Below are positions 45,718 to 54,892 of a stretch of DNA of 64,000 nucleotides, piece by piece. Position numbers and translations under genes: made by a program. The notes below the pieces were generated by a model. That model saw nothing but the letters and a program-made list of their open reading frames with translations, ran no database searches and was not told where the DNA came from. Source of the stretch: Duganella flavida. Lineage in GTDB: Bacteria > Pseudomonadota > Gammaproteobacteria > Burkholderiales > Burkholderiaceae_D. The stretch is from assembly GCF_009857445.1 (NCBI RefSeq), contig NZ_WWCN01000020.1, positions 34,611 to 98,610 on the forward strand, in the 5' to 3' direction. The first letter of the stretch is position 1. Each line of letters starts with the position of its first letter.

Positions 45718-46848
45718 ATGATCTTCCAACGCGCCCTACGACGTGAAATGGCTGCTACAGCCGGCGCTTCCTTCACGGTCCTGTTCAGCATCTGCGTGAC
45801 CTGGACCCTGATCGCAGTCCTGGGTAAGGCTGCGGGCGGCAAGGTGGCGTCCAGTGACGTGATCGCGCTGATCGTGTTTGCGACGCTGAATTATCTGCCA
45901 ACTATCCTCATCCTCACCAGCTTTATTTCAGTGCTGATGGTGGTCACGCGGACCTATCGCGATTCCGAGATGGTGGTGTGGTTTGCCTCCGGCCTGTCGC
46001 TGACGCGCTGGATCGCGCCGGTGCTGACCTTTGGCCTGCCGATCGTGCTGTTGACCGGCATGCTCAGTTTCGTCGCCACGCCCTGGGCCAAGCAGAAAAG
46101 CTCGGAATACGTAGAGCGCTTTGAAAAGCGCGAAGACCTGCAAAAAGTCTCGCCTGGCCAGTTCAAGGAATCGGCATCGGCCAACCGCATCTTCTTCGTC
46201 GAAGGCGTGGCGGGTAAGACCGCCGTGGTGCAGAACGTGTTTGTAAATACTGTCGACGAGAAAGGCACCGCCGTCATCGTCGCGCGCGAAGGCGTGATCA
46301 ACACCGGCCCGAAAGGCGAGCGTTATCTGGTGTTGAAGAACGGCCGCCGCTATCAAGGCATGCCGGGACAGGCGGACTTCCAGACCATGGAGTTCGAAAG
46401 CTACAGCATGCGCGTGGCCAGCAAGAACACGGAGCTGGATGGCGAACGCGATACCGACAGCATCCCGACCATGCAACTGCTGCAGGACACCAGCAACGCC
46501 GGCCGCGCCGAGCTGCTGTGGCGCGCCGCGTCGCCGCTCACATGCCTGGTGCTGATTTTGCTGGCGATCCCGCTGGGCTTCGTCAATCCGCGCGCTGGCA
46601 GTTCGGCCAACCTGATTATCGCGCTGCTGATTTTCTTCAGCTATAACAACTTCGTTAAACTGATCGAGGCCAATGTCCGTCAGGGCAAGGCGGCGTTTGC
46701 GGTGTCGTGGTGGCCGTTGCATGTGGTGGCCATGCTGGTGGTGTTTGGCCTGTTTGCGTGGCGCTTGAATCTGAATCACCGTTATCATCCGCTGGCGTTG
46801 CTGGCTGCGTTCAAACGCTCGCGCCGGGCGAACAAGAAAGTCTCGTAA
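45718..46848 (+). CDS. lptF: LPS export permease LptF (376 aa)
   Basis: One of the paired permeases of the LptB2FGC transporter that extracts LPS from the inner membrane. It begins 'MIFQRALRREMAATAGASFT' and has six membrane helices with a periplasmic jellyroll in the middle ('RIFFVEGVAGKTAVVQNVFV'). The 'DSEMVVWFASGLSLTRWI' region is the coupling-helix segment facing LptB. The lptG start overlaps its stop by one base (TAATG). Confidence 0.96.
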   Translation: MIFQRALRREMAATAGASFTVLFSICVTWTLIAVLGKAAGGKVASSDVIALIVFATLNYLPTILILTSFISVLMVVTRTYRDSEMVVWFASGLSLTRWIAPVLTFGLPIVLLTGMLSFVATPWAKQKSSEYVERFEKREDLQKVSPGQFKESASANRIFFVEGVAGKTAVVQNVFVNTVDEKGTAVIVAREGVINTGPKGERYLVLKNGRRYQGMPGQADFQTMEFESYSMRVASKNTELDGERDTDSIPTMQLLQDTSNAGRAELLWRAASPLTCLVLILLAIPLGFVNPRAGSSANLIIALLIFFSYNNFVKLIEANVRQGKAAFAVSWWPLHVVAMLVVFGLFAWRLNLNHRYHPLALLAAFKRSRRANKKVS

Positions 46849-48017
46849 TGAAAATCCTGCAACGCTATTTCGCAGTCTCGATACTGCAAGCCGTCGCCTT
46901 CGTGCTGGTGGCCTTCCTTGCGCTGCAAGCCTTCATGGACCTGACCAGCGAACTGCCGAAAGTCGGCAAGAACGGCTACGCCATCCAGTATGCTTTCCTC
47001 TACGTGGCGGTGCAGCTGCCTGGTCACGTGTATGAAGTGATGCCGATTGCAGCGTTGATCGGCACCATCTACACCATGGCGCAGTTTGCGGCGACGTCGG
47101 AATTTACCATCATGCGCGCATCCAGCATGTCGACCAAAATGGTGGCGTGGATGCTGGCCAAGATTGGCCTGGTGCTGGTGGTGCTGACCTTTATCGTCGG
47201 TGAGCTGGTGGTGCCGCGTACAGCGCCGCTGGCGGAACAAATCAAGCTGACTGCGCGCGGTGCGGCGATTTCGACCGAGTTCCGTTCCGGCTTGTGGACT
47301 AAGGATATCGTCAAGTCGGAAGGCATGACCGGCACAGTGACCGGCTCGCGCTTCTTCAACGTGCGCGAAGTGCGGCCGGACGGCACGCTGGTCGATGTGA
47401 AGTTGTACGAATTCGATACCAACTTCCGCCTGCGTTCCATCACGCTGGCCAAGACCGGTACCTTCCAGGGCAATAACAAGTGGCAGCTGCAGGATGTGAC
47501 TGAGAACTTGTTCATCAATCCGCAGTTGGTCAACCCGGACCACGAACTGAATTTGGCGAATAACTTTGGGCAGGAGTCGGGTTCGATCGAGACGCGCCGC
47601 AGCGAGACCAAGGATTTGCTGTCCGAGATTACGCCGAAGATTCTGTCGGTGTCGCGCTCCGATCCGGAACGCATGTCGGCCAACGAGCTGGCGGTGTACA
47701 CGCGTCACCTGCAGGAGAACAAGCAGGAGACCGAGCGCTTCAAGATCGCGTTCTGGAAAAAGCTGTTCGACCCGCTGGCGATTTTTGTGCTGATGGCGTT
47801 GGCGCTGCCGTTCGGCTACCTGCACACGCGTAGCGGTGGCGTGAGCTTGAAGATCTTCCTGGGCATTATGCTGGGCGTGAGCTTCCTGCTGGTGAATACG
47901 CTGTTCTCGCATCTCGGCATGCTGAGTACCTGGCCGGCGGTCATGACGGCGATTGCGCCGAGTTTATTGTTCATGCTACTGGCGATATGGGCCATGTGGT
48001 GGGTGGAGAGGCACTAA
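46848..48017 (+). CDS. lptG: LPS export permease LptG (389 aa)
   Basis: Partner of LptF. Start ATG 46848 overlaps the lptF stop and gives 'MKILQRYFAVSILQAVAFVL'. The coupling-helix motif 'SEFTIMRASSMSTKMVAWML' and the C-terminal helices 'FDPLAIFVLMALALPFGYLH' are diagnostic. Same topology as LptF: helices 1-3, periplasmic jellyroll, helices 4-6. Confidence 0.96.
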   Translation: MKILQRYFAVSILQAVAFVLVAFLALQAFMDLTSELPKVGKNGYAIQYAFLYVAVQLPGHVYEVMPIAALIGTIYTMAQFAATSEFTIMRASSMSTKMVAWMLAKIGLVLVVLTFIVGELVVPRTAPLAEQIKLTARGAAISTEFRSGLWTKDIVKSEGMTGTVTGSRFFNVREVRPDGTLVDVKLYEFDTNFRLRSITLAKTGTFQGNNKWQLQDVTENLFINPQLVNPDHELNLANNFGQESGSIETRRSETKDLLSEITPKILSVSRSDPERMSANELAVYTRHLQENKQETERFKIAFWKKLFDPLAIFVLMALALPFGYLHTRSGGVSLKIFLGIMLGVSFLLVNTLFSHLGMLSTWPAVMTAIAPSLLFMLLAIWAMWWVERH

Positions 48018-48407
48018 ATGAGTCATCAACGGGCATTGGTTTTGTTTGCACATGGCGCCCGCGCCGCATCGTGGGCGGCGCCGTTCGAGCGGCTGCGTGA
48101 CCTCACGCGTGCGCGCGAGCCGCAGGTGCGTGTGGAGCTGGCATTTCTGGAATTGATGTCGCCGCGTTTGCCGGAGCTGGTGGCGGCGCTGACTGCCGAT
48201 GGTGTCAACGACATCACCGTGGTGCCAGTGTTCTTAGGGCAGGGCGGCCATGTGCTGCGCGACCTGCCGCTGATACTGGACGACCTGCGCGTCGCTTATC
48301 CGCAGGCCAGCATCAAAGTGGTGGAGGCGGCCGGTGAAAACGCTGCTGTCCTCAATGCGCTGTCCGACTACTGTGTTGCGGCACTGGAGAGCGCACCCTC
48401 AAACTAG
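48018..48407 (+). CDS. cbiX: CbiX/SirB-like chelatase, single domain (129 aa)
   Basis: The start lies directly after the lptG stop. 'ALVLFAHGARAASWAAPFER' carries the metal-binding His of the CbiX/SirB/CbiK fold and 'ITVVPVFLGQGGHVLRDLP' carries the second. Short, one-domain forms (CbiX-S) insert Co or Fe into sirohydrochlorin. With CobA and siroheme-using CysI in the same window, an Fe chelatase role in siroheme synthesis is plausible (inference). Confidence 0.85.
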   Translation: MSHQRALVLFAHGARAASWAAPFERLRDLTRAREPQVRVELAFLELMSPRLPELVAALTADGVNDITVVPVFLGQGGHVLRDLPLILDDLRVAYPQASIKVVEAAGENAAVLNALSDYCVAALESAPSN

Positions 48408-48415
48408 GAGCGGCC

Positions 48416-49651
48416 TTGGCGAAGAAAACTGCACAGCTATATGAGCGCGACGTAGCAGGCCTGGTGGCCGCATTCAATGCCGGCCGCGAGGCCGAACGGG
48501 TGACGCAAAAATACCGCCTGATCGCCGACAATCCTTTCGTTTTCCTGCGTGGCACCTGCCACTTGTTTTACCGCGATTTTCCAGTCGATGCCCAATTCAA
48601 TCAAGCACCGTTAGCGTGGATCTGCGGCGACCTGCATCTGGAAAACCTCGGTGCGTATAAAGGCGATAACCGCCTGTCCTATTTTGACCTCAACGATTTC
48701 GACGAAGCCGCGCTGGCGCCGGCCAGCTGGGAGCTAAGCCGCTTTCTGGTGAGTGTACTGGTTGCCGCGGACACGCTGAAGGTGAGCCCGGCCGAAGCGG
48801 TCGCCCTGTGCCACTGCTTCCTTGATGCTTACGTTGAGAATCTGGTTGAAGGCAAGGCGCGCTGGGTGGAGCGCGCCACCGCCGACGGTATGGTGCGCGA
48901 TTTGCTGCGCGACTTGCGCTTGCGCCAGCGTCCCGCTTTCCTCGACCGCCGCACGGACATCCGCAAGGGCAAGCGCAAGCTGCGGATCGATGGCGTCAAG
49001 GCGCTGCCGGTCAATGAGGAGGAGCGCGAGAAGGTGAGTAAATTCATGGCTGCATTTGCGGCAGCCCAGCACACACCGGCGTTCTTCCGCGTGCAGGATG
49101 TGGCGCGGCGTGTGGCCGGCACCGGCAGCCTGGGGCTGGAACGCTATGCGATCCTGGTGCGCGGGCGCGGTGGGCTTGATGGTAACTTCCTGCTCGACCT
49201 GAAAGCATCTCCAGGTTCTGCGCTGGCGCCATATCTGCCGGTGGCGCAGCCCGAGTGGAAGAGTGAGGCCGAACGCGTGGTCGCGGTGCAGAAGCGGATG
49301 CAGGCGATTTCGCCGGCCTTCCTGTCGGCGGTGAATATCGGCAGCGATTCCTATGTATTGAGAGAGTTGATGCCGCAGGACGATCGCCTGTCGCTCAATC
49401 TCTGGGGCGGCAAACTGCGTCGCCTTGAAAGCGTGATGCGCACGATGGGTGGGATTGTGGCCTGGGCCCATTTGCGTTCTGGCGGCAGGCAGGGCTCGGC
49501 CTGCGCTGATGAGTGGATCGCCTATGGCCGCAACGCGGCGCAATGGCGCCCAGCGCTGCTGGAGTATGCGCAAGTGTATCGCGGCCAGGTGGTGGCGGAC
49601 TGGAAGCAGTACGCCGCGGCCTACCGCGCGGCGCGCAAAGGCAAGGCCTAG
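48416..49651 (+). CDS. DUF2252 family protein (411 aa)
   Basis: I keep the unusual start TTG 48416 because AGGAG lies 5 bases upstream and no in-frame ATG offers better spacing. Family landmarks: 'NPFVFLRGTCHLFYRDF', 'WICGDLHLENLGAYKGDNRL' and 'FDLNDFDEAALAPASWELSR'. DUF2252 proteins have a kinase-like fold with the HLEN and DxND pattern of aminoglycoside phosphotransferases, but no proven substrate. Read together with the upstream chelatase gene, 8 bases away. Confidence 0.85.
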   Translation: MAKKTAQLYERDVAGLVAAFNAGREAERVTQKYRLIADNPFVFLRGTCHLFYRDFPVDAQFNQAPLAWICGDLHLENLGAYKGDNRLSYFDLNDFDEAALAPASWELSRFLVSVLVAADTLKVSPAEAVALCHCFLDAYVENLVEGKARWVERATADGMVRDLLRDLRLRQRPAFLDRRTDIRKGKRKLRIDGVKALPVNEEEREKVSKFMAAFAAAQHTPAFFRVQDVARRVAGTGSLGLERYAILVRGRGGLDGNFLLDLKASPGSALAPYLPVAQPEWKSEAERVVAVQKRMQAISPAFLSAVNIGSDSYVLRELMPQDDRLSLNLWGGKLRRLESVMRTMGGIVAWAHLRSGGRQGSACADEWIAYGRNAAQWRPALLEYAQVYRGQVVADWKQYAAAYRAARKGKA

Positions 49652-49654
49652 CGC

Positions 49655-50422
49655 TTATTTGCGCGGGACGATCTTCACTTCGTAGATTTTCGGCCAGAGT
49701 TTGCCGGTAACGAACAGGCGCTTTTTCTCGGCGTCGTAGGCGATGCCGTTCATGACGTTTTCGCCGTTGAGGCCTTTGCCCGCTTCGGGATAGAGTTTGC
49801 CGAAGTCGATCCAGCCAAGGATTTTGCCGGTGGCCTGGTCGATGCGCGCGATCGTATTCGTGTGCCAGATGTTGGCGTAGATTTCGCCTTCCACCACTTC
49901 CAGCTCATTCAGTTGGTCGACAGCGATGCCTTCCGCCGTTACTTTGATACGGCGCACTTCCAGGAAGGTTTTCGGATCGAGGAAGCGCAGGGTGGCGGTG
50001 CCGTCGCTCATGATCAGTTCTTTGCCGTTCTGCGTCAGGCCCCAGCCTTCGCCGGGATAGGCGAACTGGCTTTTCATTTCAAACGTCTTCAGGTCGAACA
50101 CGAAGCCGGTCTGCGTTTGCCACGTCAGCCCCACCAGCGTATCGCCCCATACCGTCAGGCCTTCGCCGAAGTACTGCGGCGGGATGTCTTTGCTTTGCAA
50201 GACTTTGCCGCTGGCCAGGTCCACTTTGCGGATCGACGATTTGCCGTTCAGGCCCGTGCTCTCGTATAAAACGCCGTCGCGGTACAGCAGGCCTTCGGTG
50301 AAGGCCTGCGTGTCGTGCGGGTAGCTGCGCACCACTTTGAAATCGTAGGTGGGCAGTGCGGCCGATGCGACAGCCGGCAGAAAGGCAGAGAGGAGGAGAG
50401 CTTGAGCGTAAATCTTGTTCAC
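49655..50422 (-). CDS. Glutaminyl-peptide cyclotransferase, plant/bacterial type (255 aa)
   Basis: Start codon is GTG at 50422, overlapping the upstream gene's stop by one base (TAGTG). The signal peptide 'LLLSAFLPAVASA' sends it to the periplasm. Five-bladed propeller motifs 'RSYPHDTQAFTEGLLYRDGV', 'YGEGLT'-like 'YFGEGLTVWGDTLVGLTWQT' and 'LNELEVVEGEIYANIWHTNT' mark the QC family related to papaya glutamine cyclotransferase, which forms N-terminal pyroglutamate. Its stop is 3 bases from the DUF2252 stop. Confidence 0.9.
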   Translation of the reverse strand: MNKIYAQALLLSAFLPAVASAALPTYDFKVVRSYPHDTQAFTEGLLYRDGVLYESTGLNGKSSIRKVDLASGKVLQSKDIPPQYFGEGLTVWGDTLVGLTWQTQTGFVFDLKTFEMKSQFAYPGEGWGLTQNGKELIMSDGTATLRFLDPKTFLEVRRIKVTAEGIAVDQLNELEVVEGEIYANIWHTNTIARIDQATGKILGWIDFGKLYPEAGKGLNGENVMNGIAYDAEKKRLFVTGKLWPKIYEVKIVPRK

Positions 50423-51123
50423 TATGCAGTCACCGAATTTTGTAGTTCAACCATCGCGTCCAGCGTGGTGCCAGGAGCATCGAGCTCCGCCTGCACGCAT
50501 GCGCGGGCTTCGGGCGCTTGCACCAGCGAGACGGCTTGCTGGCGCGCGATCGCCGCCGCAGCAGTATCGCCGCAGCCGTTCAGCAAGTCCAGTACCAAAG
50601 CCACTTCGGTGGTGTAGTTGAATACGTCGGCCAGCAGTTCTGCCATGCCTTCGGCGGTGAGGACGTTGGTTTTATTTTTTAGTTCATTGAGCTGCATGGC
50701 CGCCAGCGAGAGGTGATGCTCGGGATGCGGCAGGTAGCGGCGCGCCAGTTCAAAGTCGCCGCAAGCCATGATCGACGGTAGGGCGGCGCGCGCGTTTTGC
50801 TGCGCTTGCGCTTCCGGCAGGCGCTGGAACAGGTGGTAGGTGTTCTGCAAGTCGCCCAGTTTATCGTTGATGACGCGGATGTCGTGGAACAGCTCCGGTG
50901 CGGCTGGCAGTTCGGCGCTCAGGCGGTCGCGCAGCGCCACCAGTGCGTGGCGCGCGGGCAGGTATTCTTCCGCAAGCTTGGCCCATGCGGCCAGCACATA
51001 GGAAAGGCGCAGCGAAGCAGCATCGGCGGCGTCGAACAGCGCGCTATATTCCTGCAAGGCGGCGTCAAAATGGCCGTCGGCGTGGGTTTGCCAGGCGCTT
51101 TCCAGTCTTTGAACAATGTCCAT
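50422..51123 (-). CDS. Helical-repeat protein of unknown function (233 aa)
   Basis: Almost entirely alpha-helical with short repeats reminiscent of TPR ('HADGHFDAALQEYSALFDAA', 'LVALRDRLSAELPAAPELFH'). No signal peptide or membrane segment. It overlaps the following cyclase gene by one base, implying translational coupling. GAGGTAG precedes the ATG. Short mirrored TGTCCA and TGGACA lie at 51118-51123 and 51147-51152, the former over the start codon. Confidence 0.7.
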   Translation of the reverse strand: MDIVQRLESAWQTHADGHFDAALQEYSALFDAADAASLRLSYVLAAWAKLAEEYLPARHALVALRDRLSAELPAAPELFHDIRVINDKLGDLQNTYHLFQRLPEAQAQQNARAALPSIMACGDFELARRYLPHPEHHLSLAAMQLNELKNKTNVLTAEGMAELLADVFNYTTEVALVLDLLNGCGDTAAAAIARQQAVSLVQAPEARACVQAELDAPGTTLDAMVELQNSVTA

Positions 51124-51203
51124 TGCTACCTCGTGTGGTGGGAGTGGACATTCTAGTACGGAAAACGGGAATTCAGGCGCGGAGTTGAGCGGCTATTATC
51201 CTG

Positions 51204-51923
51204 CTAATCCCGTTGATGTTCGCGCTGTTGCATGGCTTGCCCGATCATCACCAGCACTGGGCCGTGCGGCGTGCCGAGACCTTGCGTCAGTTCGGCGATG
51301 GTCATGCGCTGGACTTGCTGGTCCGGGCGGCTGACGTTTTCGATCACCACCACCGGCGTATCCGGCGCGTGGCCGTGCGCCAGCAGGCGTTCTGCGGTGG
51401 CGATGGCTTCGCGGCCGCCCATGTACTGGATCAGCGTGTCGGTTTCCGGAATGGCGTCGTGGTCCGAGTGTTCCGCTGCGGTGGAGGAGGTGAAGAAGGC
51501 CACGCTGCGGGCGATGCCACGCTTGGTCAGCGGCTGTTTGGTGGCGGCGGCTGCGGCCACTGCGGTGGTGATGCCGGGGACGATTTCCACGTCGACGCCC
51601 ACTTCTTCCAGCGCGCGCAGTTCTTCGTCAGCGCGGCCGAAAATCATCGGGTCGCCGCCCTTGAGGCGTACTACCAGCTTGGCGCGATGGGCTGCATCAA
51701 CCAGCTGCTGGTTGATGACTTGCTGCGCGACCGAGCGTTGGCCGCTGCGTTTGCCGACGGAGATTTTTTCCGCCTGCGGGCAAAGCTCCAGCATCTCGGG
51801 CGTCACCAGCGCATCGTGCAGCACGATGTCGGCTTGCGCCAGCAGGCGCGCGCCACGCAGGGTGATGAGGTCCTGGGCGCCGGGGCCGGCGCCGATCAAA
51901 TACACTTTTCCGAGAGCTGGCAT
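51204..51923 (-). CDS. cobA: Uroporphyrinogen-III C-methyltransferase CobA (239 aa)
   Basis: Makes precorrin-2, the first committed step to siroheme. SUMT motifs: 'LIGAGPGAQDLITLRGARLL', 'VRLKGGDPMIFGRADEELRA' and 'EIVPGITTAVAAAAA'. Single-domain, without the CysG oxidase/chelatase part, so other enzymes must finish siroheme. It is the last gene of the cys operon, 19 bases after cysN, which fits a demand for the CysI cofactor. Confidence 0.94.
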   Translation of the reverse strand: MPALGKVYLIGAGPGAQDLITLRGARLLAQADIVLHDALVTPEMLELCPQAEKISVGKRSGQRSVAQQVINQQLVDAAHRAKLVVRLKGGDPMIFGRADEELRALEEVGVDVEIVPGITTAVAAAAATKQPLTKRGIARSVAFFTSSTAAEHSDHDAIPETDTLIQYMGGREAIATAERLLAHGHAPDTPVVVIENVSRPDQQVQRMTIAELTQGLGTPHGPVLVMIGQAMQQREHQRD

Positions 51924-51942
51924 CTTAGTTAAAGCTGAGTGA

Positions 51943-53235
51943 TTACAGGCGAATCATACCCGCTGCGACAGTCTGGTGGGTCACTTCATCGATCAGGATG
52001 AAGGCGCCGGTGGCGCGAATGTCGCTGTAGGCATCAGCCGCCAGTGGCTGTTGCACGCTCAGTTCAACGGCGGCGATGTCGTTCAGTTTCAGGCCTTCGG
52101 CGCTGTGGCGCTGCTGGGTGTTAATGTCCAGCAGGGACTCGATGGTTTTTACCTTGGCCGAGGTCTGCTTGGTGCCGTGCTTGATCCAGTACTTGCGGCG
52201 CACGTCCAGCGGCTCGTCCGACATCCAGCACACATCGGCTTTCAGCTGCTTGAGCTGCGTGGCTGGCTTGTCAGCACTGGCCAACAGGTCGCCGCGCGAG
52301 ATGTCGAGGTACTCGTCCAGCAGCAGGGTGACCGACTGGCCTACCACTGCCGACTGGTGCGAACCTTCCAGCGTCAGGATGTCTTTCACAGTCGCACTCT
52401 GGCCCGATGGCTGCACCACCAGCTTGTCGCCCACCGATACTTTGCCGGCTTCGATACGGCCCATGTAGCCGCGGAAGTCATTGGCTTCGTGGCCGTTGTG
52501 GCGCGCCACCAGCTGTACCGGGAAGCGGAACGGCGCCTCGTGCGATTCGTCGTACACCGACAGCGATTCCAGCAGCTCGATTAGGGTAGGGCCTTGATAC
52601 CAGCCCAGCTTCTCGCTCTTCTCGACCACATTGTCGCCGGTCAGGGCGGACAGCGGAATCGGCGTGATGTCTTTCAAACCCAGCGACGCAGCAAACTCGC
52701 CGTAGGCTTTGACGATGCGGTCATAGATATCCTGGTTGTAGTCCACCAGGTCCATCTTGTTGACGGCCACGATCACGTGCTCGATTTGCAGCAGGTGGGC
52801 GATGGTCGAGTGGCGCTTGGTCTGGATCAGCAGATCCACACCGCCATCTTCGCGCAGCTTCACTTTCGATACGTCCACCAGAATGATCACGGCATCGGCG
52901 GTCGAAGCGCCGGTCACCATATTGCGGGTGTACTGCTCGTGGCCTGGCGTGTCGGCGATGATGAACTTGCGCTTAGGCGTAGCGAAATAGCGGTAAGCCA
53001 CGTCGATGGTGATGCCTTGCTCACGTTCGGCTTCCAGGCCGTCGGTCAGCAGCGACAAGTCGACGGCGTCGCCCACGGTGCGTTTGTGCTTGGAGCGCGA
53101 CATGGCGTCCAGCTGGTCGGCGAAGATGCCTTTGCTGTCGAACAGCAGGCGGCCGATCAGGGTGGACTTGCCGTCGTCGACGGAACCGGCGGTGATGAAG
53201 CGCAGCAGGCTTTGTTCGTTAGTATTCGTAGTCAT
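51943..53235 (-). CDS. cysN: Sulfate adenylyltransferase GTPase subunit CysN (430 aa)
   Basis: GTPase that drives APS formation with CysD. The EF-Tu-like G domain carries 'TAGSVDDGKSTLIGRLLFDS' (P-loop), 'DTPGHEQYTRNM' (G3) and 'VNKMDLVD' (G4). At 430 residues it lacks the CysC (APS kinase) fusion, consistent with a CysH that works directly on APS. Start overlaps the cysD stop by one base. Confidence 0.96.
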   Translation of the reverse strand: MTTNTNEQSLLRFITAGSVDDGKSTLIGRLLFDSKGIFADQLDAMSRSKHKRTVGDAVDLSLLTDGLEAEREQGITIDVAYRYFATPKRKFIIADTPGHEQYTRNMVTGASTADAVIILVDVSKVKLREDGGVDLLIQTKRHSTIAHLLQIEHVIVAVNKMDLVDYNQDIYDRIVKAYGEFAASLGLKDITPIPLSALTGDNVVEKSEKLGWYQGPTLIELLESLSVYDESHEAPFRFPVQLVARHNGHEANDFRGYMGRIEAGKVSVGDKLVVQPSGQSATVKDILTLEGSHQSAVVGQSVTLLLDEYLDISRGDLLASADKPATQLKQLKADVCWMSDEPLDVRRKYWIKHGTKQTSAKVKTIESLLDINTQQRHSAEGLKLNDIAAVELSVQQPLAADAYSDIRATGAFILIDEVTHQTVAAGMIRL

Positions 53236-54164
53236 TAGAAGTATCCTGCTTTTTTACGTTTTTCCATCGAAGCTTCGGACGTCTGGTCGTCCATGCGGGT
53301 GGCGCCGCGTTCGGTCACTTGCGTGATCGCGGTTTCAGCGATGATCTGCTCCACGGTCGCAGCGTCCGAGGACACAGGGCAGGTGCAGGAGATATCGCCC
53401 ACGGTACGGAAGCGCACCACCTGGGTTTCGACGGTTTCGCCTTCCCGTGCCGGCGTCAGGTCGGTCAGCGGCACCAGCAGGCCGTTGCGCGGAATGACCT
53501 GGCGTTCGTGTGCGAAGTAGATCGGCGGCAGTTCCAGTTTTTCACGGGCGATGTACTGCCACACATCCAGCTCGGTCCAATTCGAGATCGGGAATACGCG
53601 CATGTTTTCGCCTGGGTGGACGCGGGTGTTATACAGGTCCCACAGTTCCGGGCGCTGCGACTTTGGATCCCACTGGCCGAATTCATCGCGGAAGGAGAAG
53701 ATACGCTCTTTGGCGCGGGCCTTCTCTTCATCGCGGCGGGCGCCGCCGATGCAGGCGTCGAAGCCATGTTCGGCGATGGTTTCCAGCAGCGTCACTGCTT
53801 GCGCGGCGTTGCGCGAATCGGTCTGCGGATTACGCAGGCGCACGGTGCCTTTCTTGATCGAGTCTTCTACCGAGCCGACGATCAGGCGTTCGCCCAGTTC
53901 GGCCACGCGCTTGTCGCGGAAGGTGATGACTTCTGCAAAATTGTGACCAGTATCGACGTGCACCAGCGGGAACGGGAATTTACCCGGACGGAAGGCCTTT
54001 TCGGCGATGCGCAGCAGGACGACGGAATCTTTACCGCCCGAGAACAGCAGGGCAGGGTTGCTGCATTCGGCAGCGACTTCGCGCATGATGTGGATCGCTT
54101 CCGATTCCAGTGCATCGAGGTGGCGCGAATTCATGTGCGCGTTGTTATCTACTAAAGCGTTCAT
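53235..54164 (-). CDS. cysD: Sulfate adenylyltransferase subunit CysD (309 aa)
   Basis: Catalytic subunit converting sulfate and ATP to APS. PP-loop 'LFSGGKDSVVLLRIAEKAF' and 'HVDTGHNFAEVITFRD' are characteristic, and the C-terminus 'EASMEKRKKAGYF' is the invariant CysD end. It starts 6 bases after the cysH stop and overlaps cysN. Confidence 0.97.
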   Translation of the reverse strand: MNALVDNNAHMNSRHLDALESEAIHIMREVAAECSNPALLFSGGKDSVVLLRIAEKAFRPGKFPFPLVHVDTGHNFAEVITFRDKRVAELGERLIVGSVEDSIKKGTVRLRNPQTDSRNAAQAVTLLETIAEHGFDACIGGARRDEEKARAKERIFSFRDEFGQWDPKSQRPELWDLYNTRVHPGENMRVFPISNWTELDVWQYIAREKLELPPIYFAHERQVIPRNGLLVPLTDLTPAREGETVETQVVRFRTVGDISCTCPVSSDAATVEQIIAETAITQVTERGATRMDDQTSEASMEKRKKAGYF

Positions 54165-54170
54165 TTGGAC

Positions 54171-54881
54171 TTAGCCTTTTTTAATGCGTATCAGTTTGCC
54201 GTCGACTACGTGCAGGCCGCACTCTTTCGACTCCGGGTTTTCCCACCACCAGCGGCCGGCGCGGACATCTTCGCCTGGCTCGATGGCGCGGGTACACGGT
54301 TCGCAGCCGATCGATGGATAGCCTTGATCGTGCAGCGCGTTGTATGGCACGCCGTTTTCACGGATGTAGTTCCAGATGTCTTCCTCGGACCAATCGGCCA
54401 GCGGATTAAACTTGGTCATCAGGTGTGCGGCATCGTCTTCTTCCACCATCAGCGAACCACGAGTCGCGGCTTGCGCGCGGCGCTGGCCGGTGACCCAGGC
54501 CTTGTTGCCTGACAGGGCGCGGCCCAAAGGTTCGACCTTGCGGATGCGGCAGCATTCCTTGCGCATCTCAACGCTGTCGTAGAAAGCGTTCAGGCCATTC
54601 TGCGCAACGTAGGCTTCCACTGCTTCGGCTTGCGGCTTGAACACTGCAATGTCGTAGCCGTAGTGCGCTTTGACTTTATCCAGCATGTCCAGCGTTTCCT
54701 TGTGCAGGCGGCCGGTTTCAAGCGAGAAGATGCCGATGTCGTACTGGCCCTTCAAAATCAAATCAGTCAGCACCATGTCTTCCGCCGCCAGCGAGGAGGC
54801 GAAGACGGCCGGGGGGAAATCGCTGGCGATGCGGGACAGCGTGGCGCGCGTGTCCGCAATCAGCTTGCTCAGGTCACTCAT
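54171..54881 (-). CDS. cysH: Assimilatory adenylyl-sulfate reductase CysH (236 aa)
   Basis: Start ATG 54881 has TTGGAG upstream; a TTG at 54896 is less likely. 'SSLAAEDMVLTDLI' and the catalytic 'KECGLH' end identify the family. Two cysteine pairs, 'RKECCRIRKVEPL' and 'GCEPCTRAI', are the [4Fe-4S] ligands of APS reductases, absent from E. coli PAPS reductase. So the enzyme probably reduces APS directly, matching the lack of cysC in the window. Confidence 0.92.
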   Translation of the reverse strand: MSDLSKLIADTRATLSRIASDFPPAVFASSLAAEDMVLTDLILKGQYDIGIFSLETGRLHKETLDMLDKVKAHYGYDIAVFKPQAEAVEAYVAQNGLNAFYDSVEMRKECCRIRKVEPLGRALSGNKAWVTGQRRAQAATRGSLMVEEDDAAHLMTKFNPLADWSEEDIWNYIRENGVPYNALHDQGYPSIGCEPCTRAIEPGEDVRAGRWWWENPESKECGLHVVDGKLIRIKKG

Positions 54882-54892
54882 TGCAACTCCAA

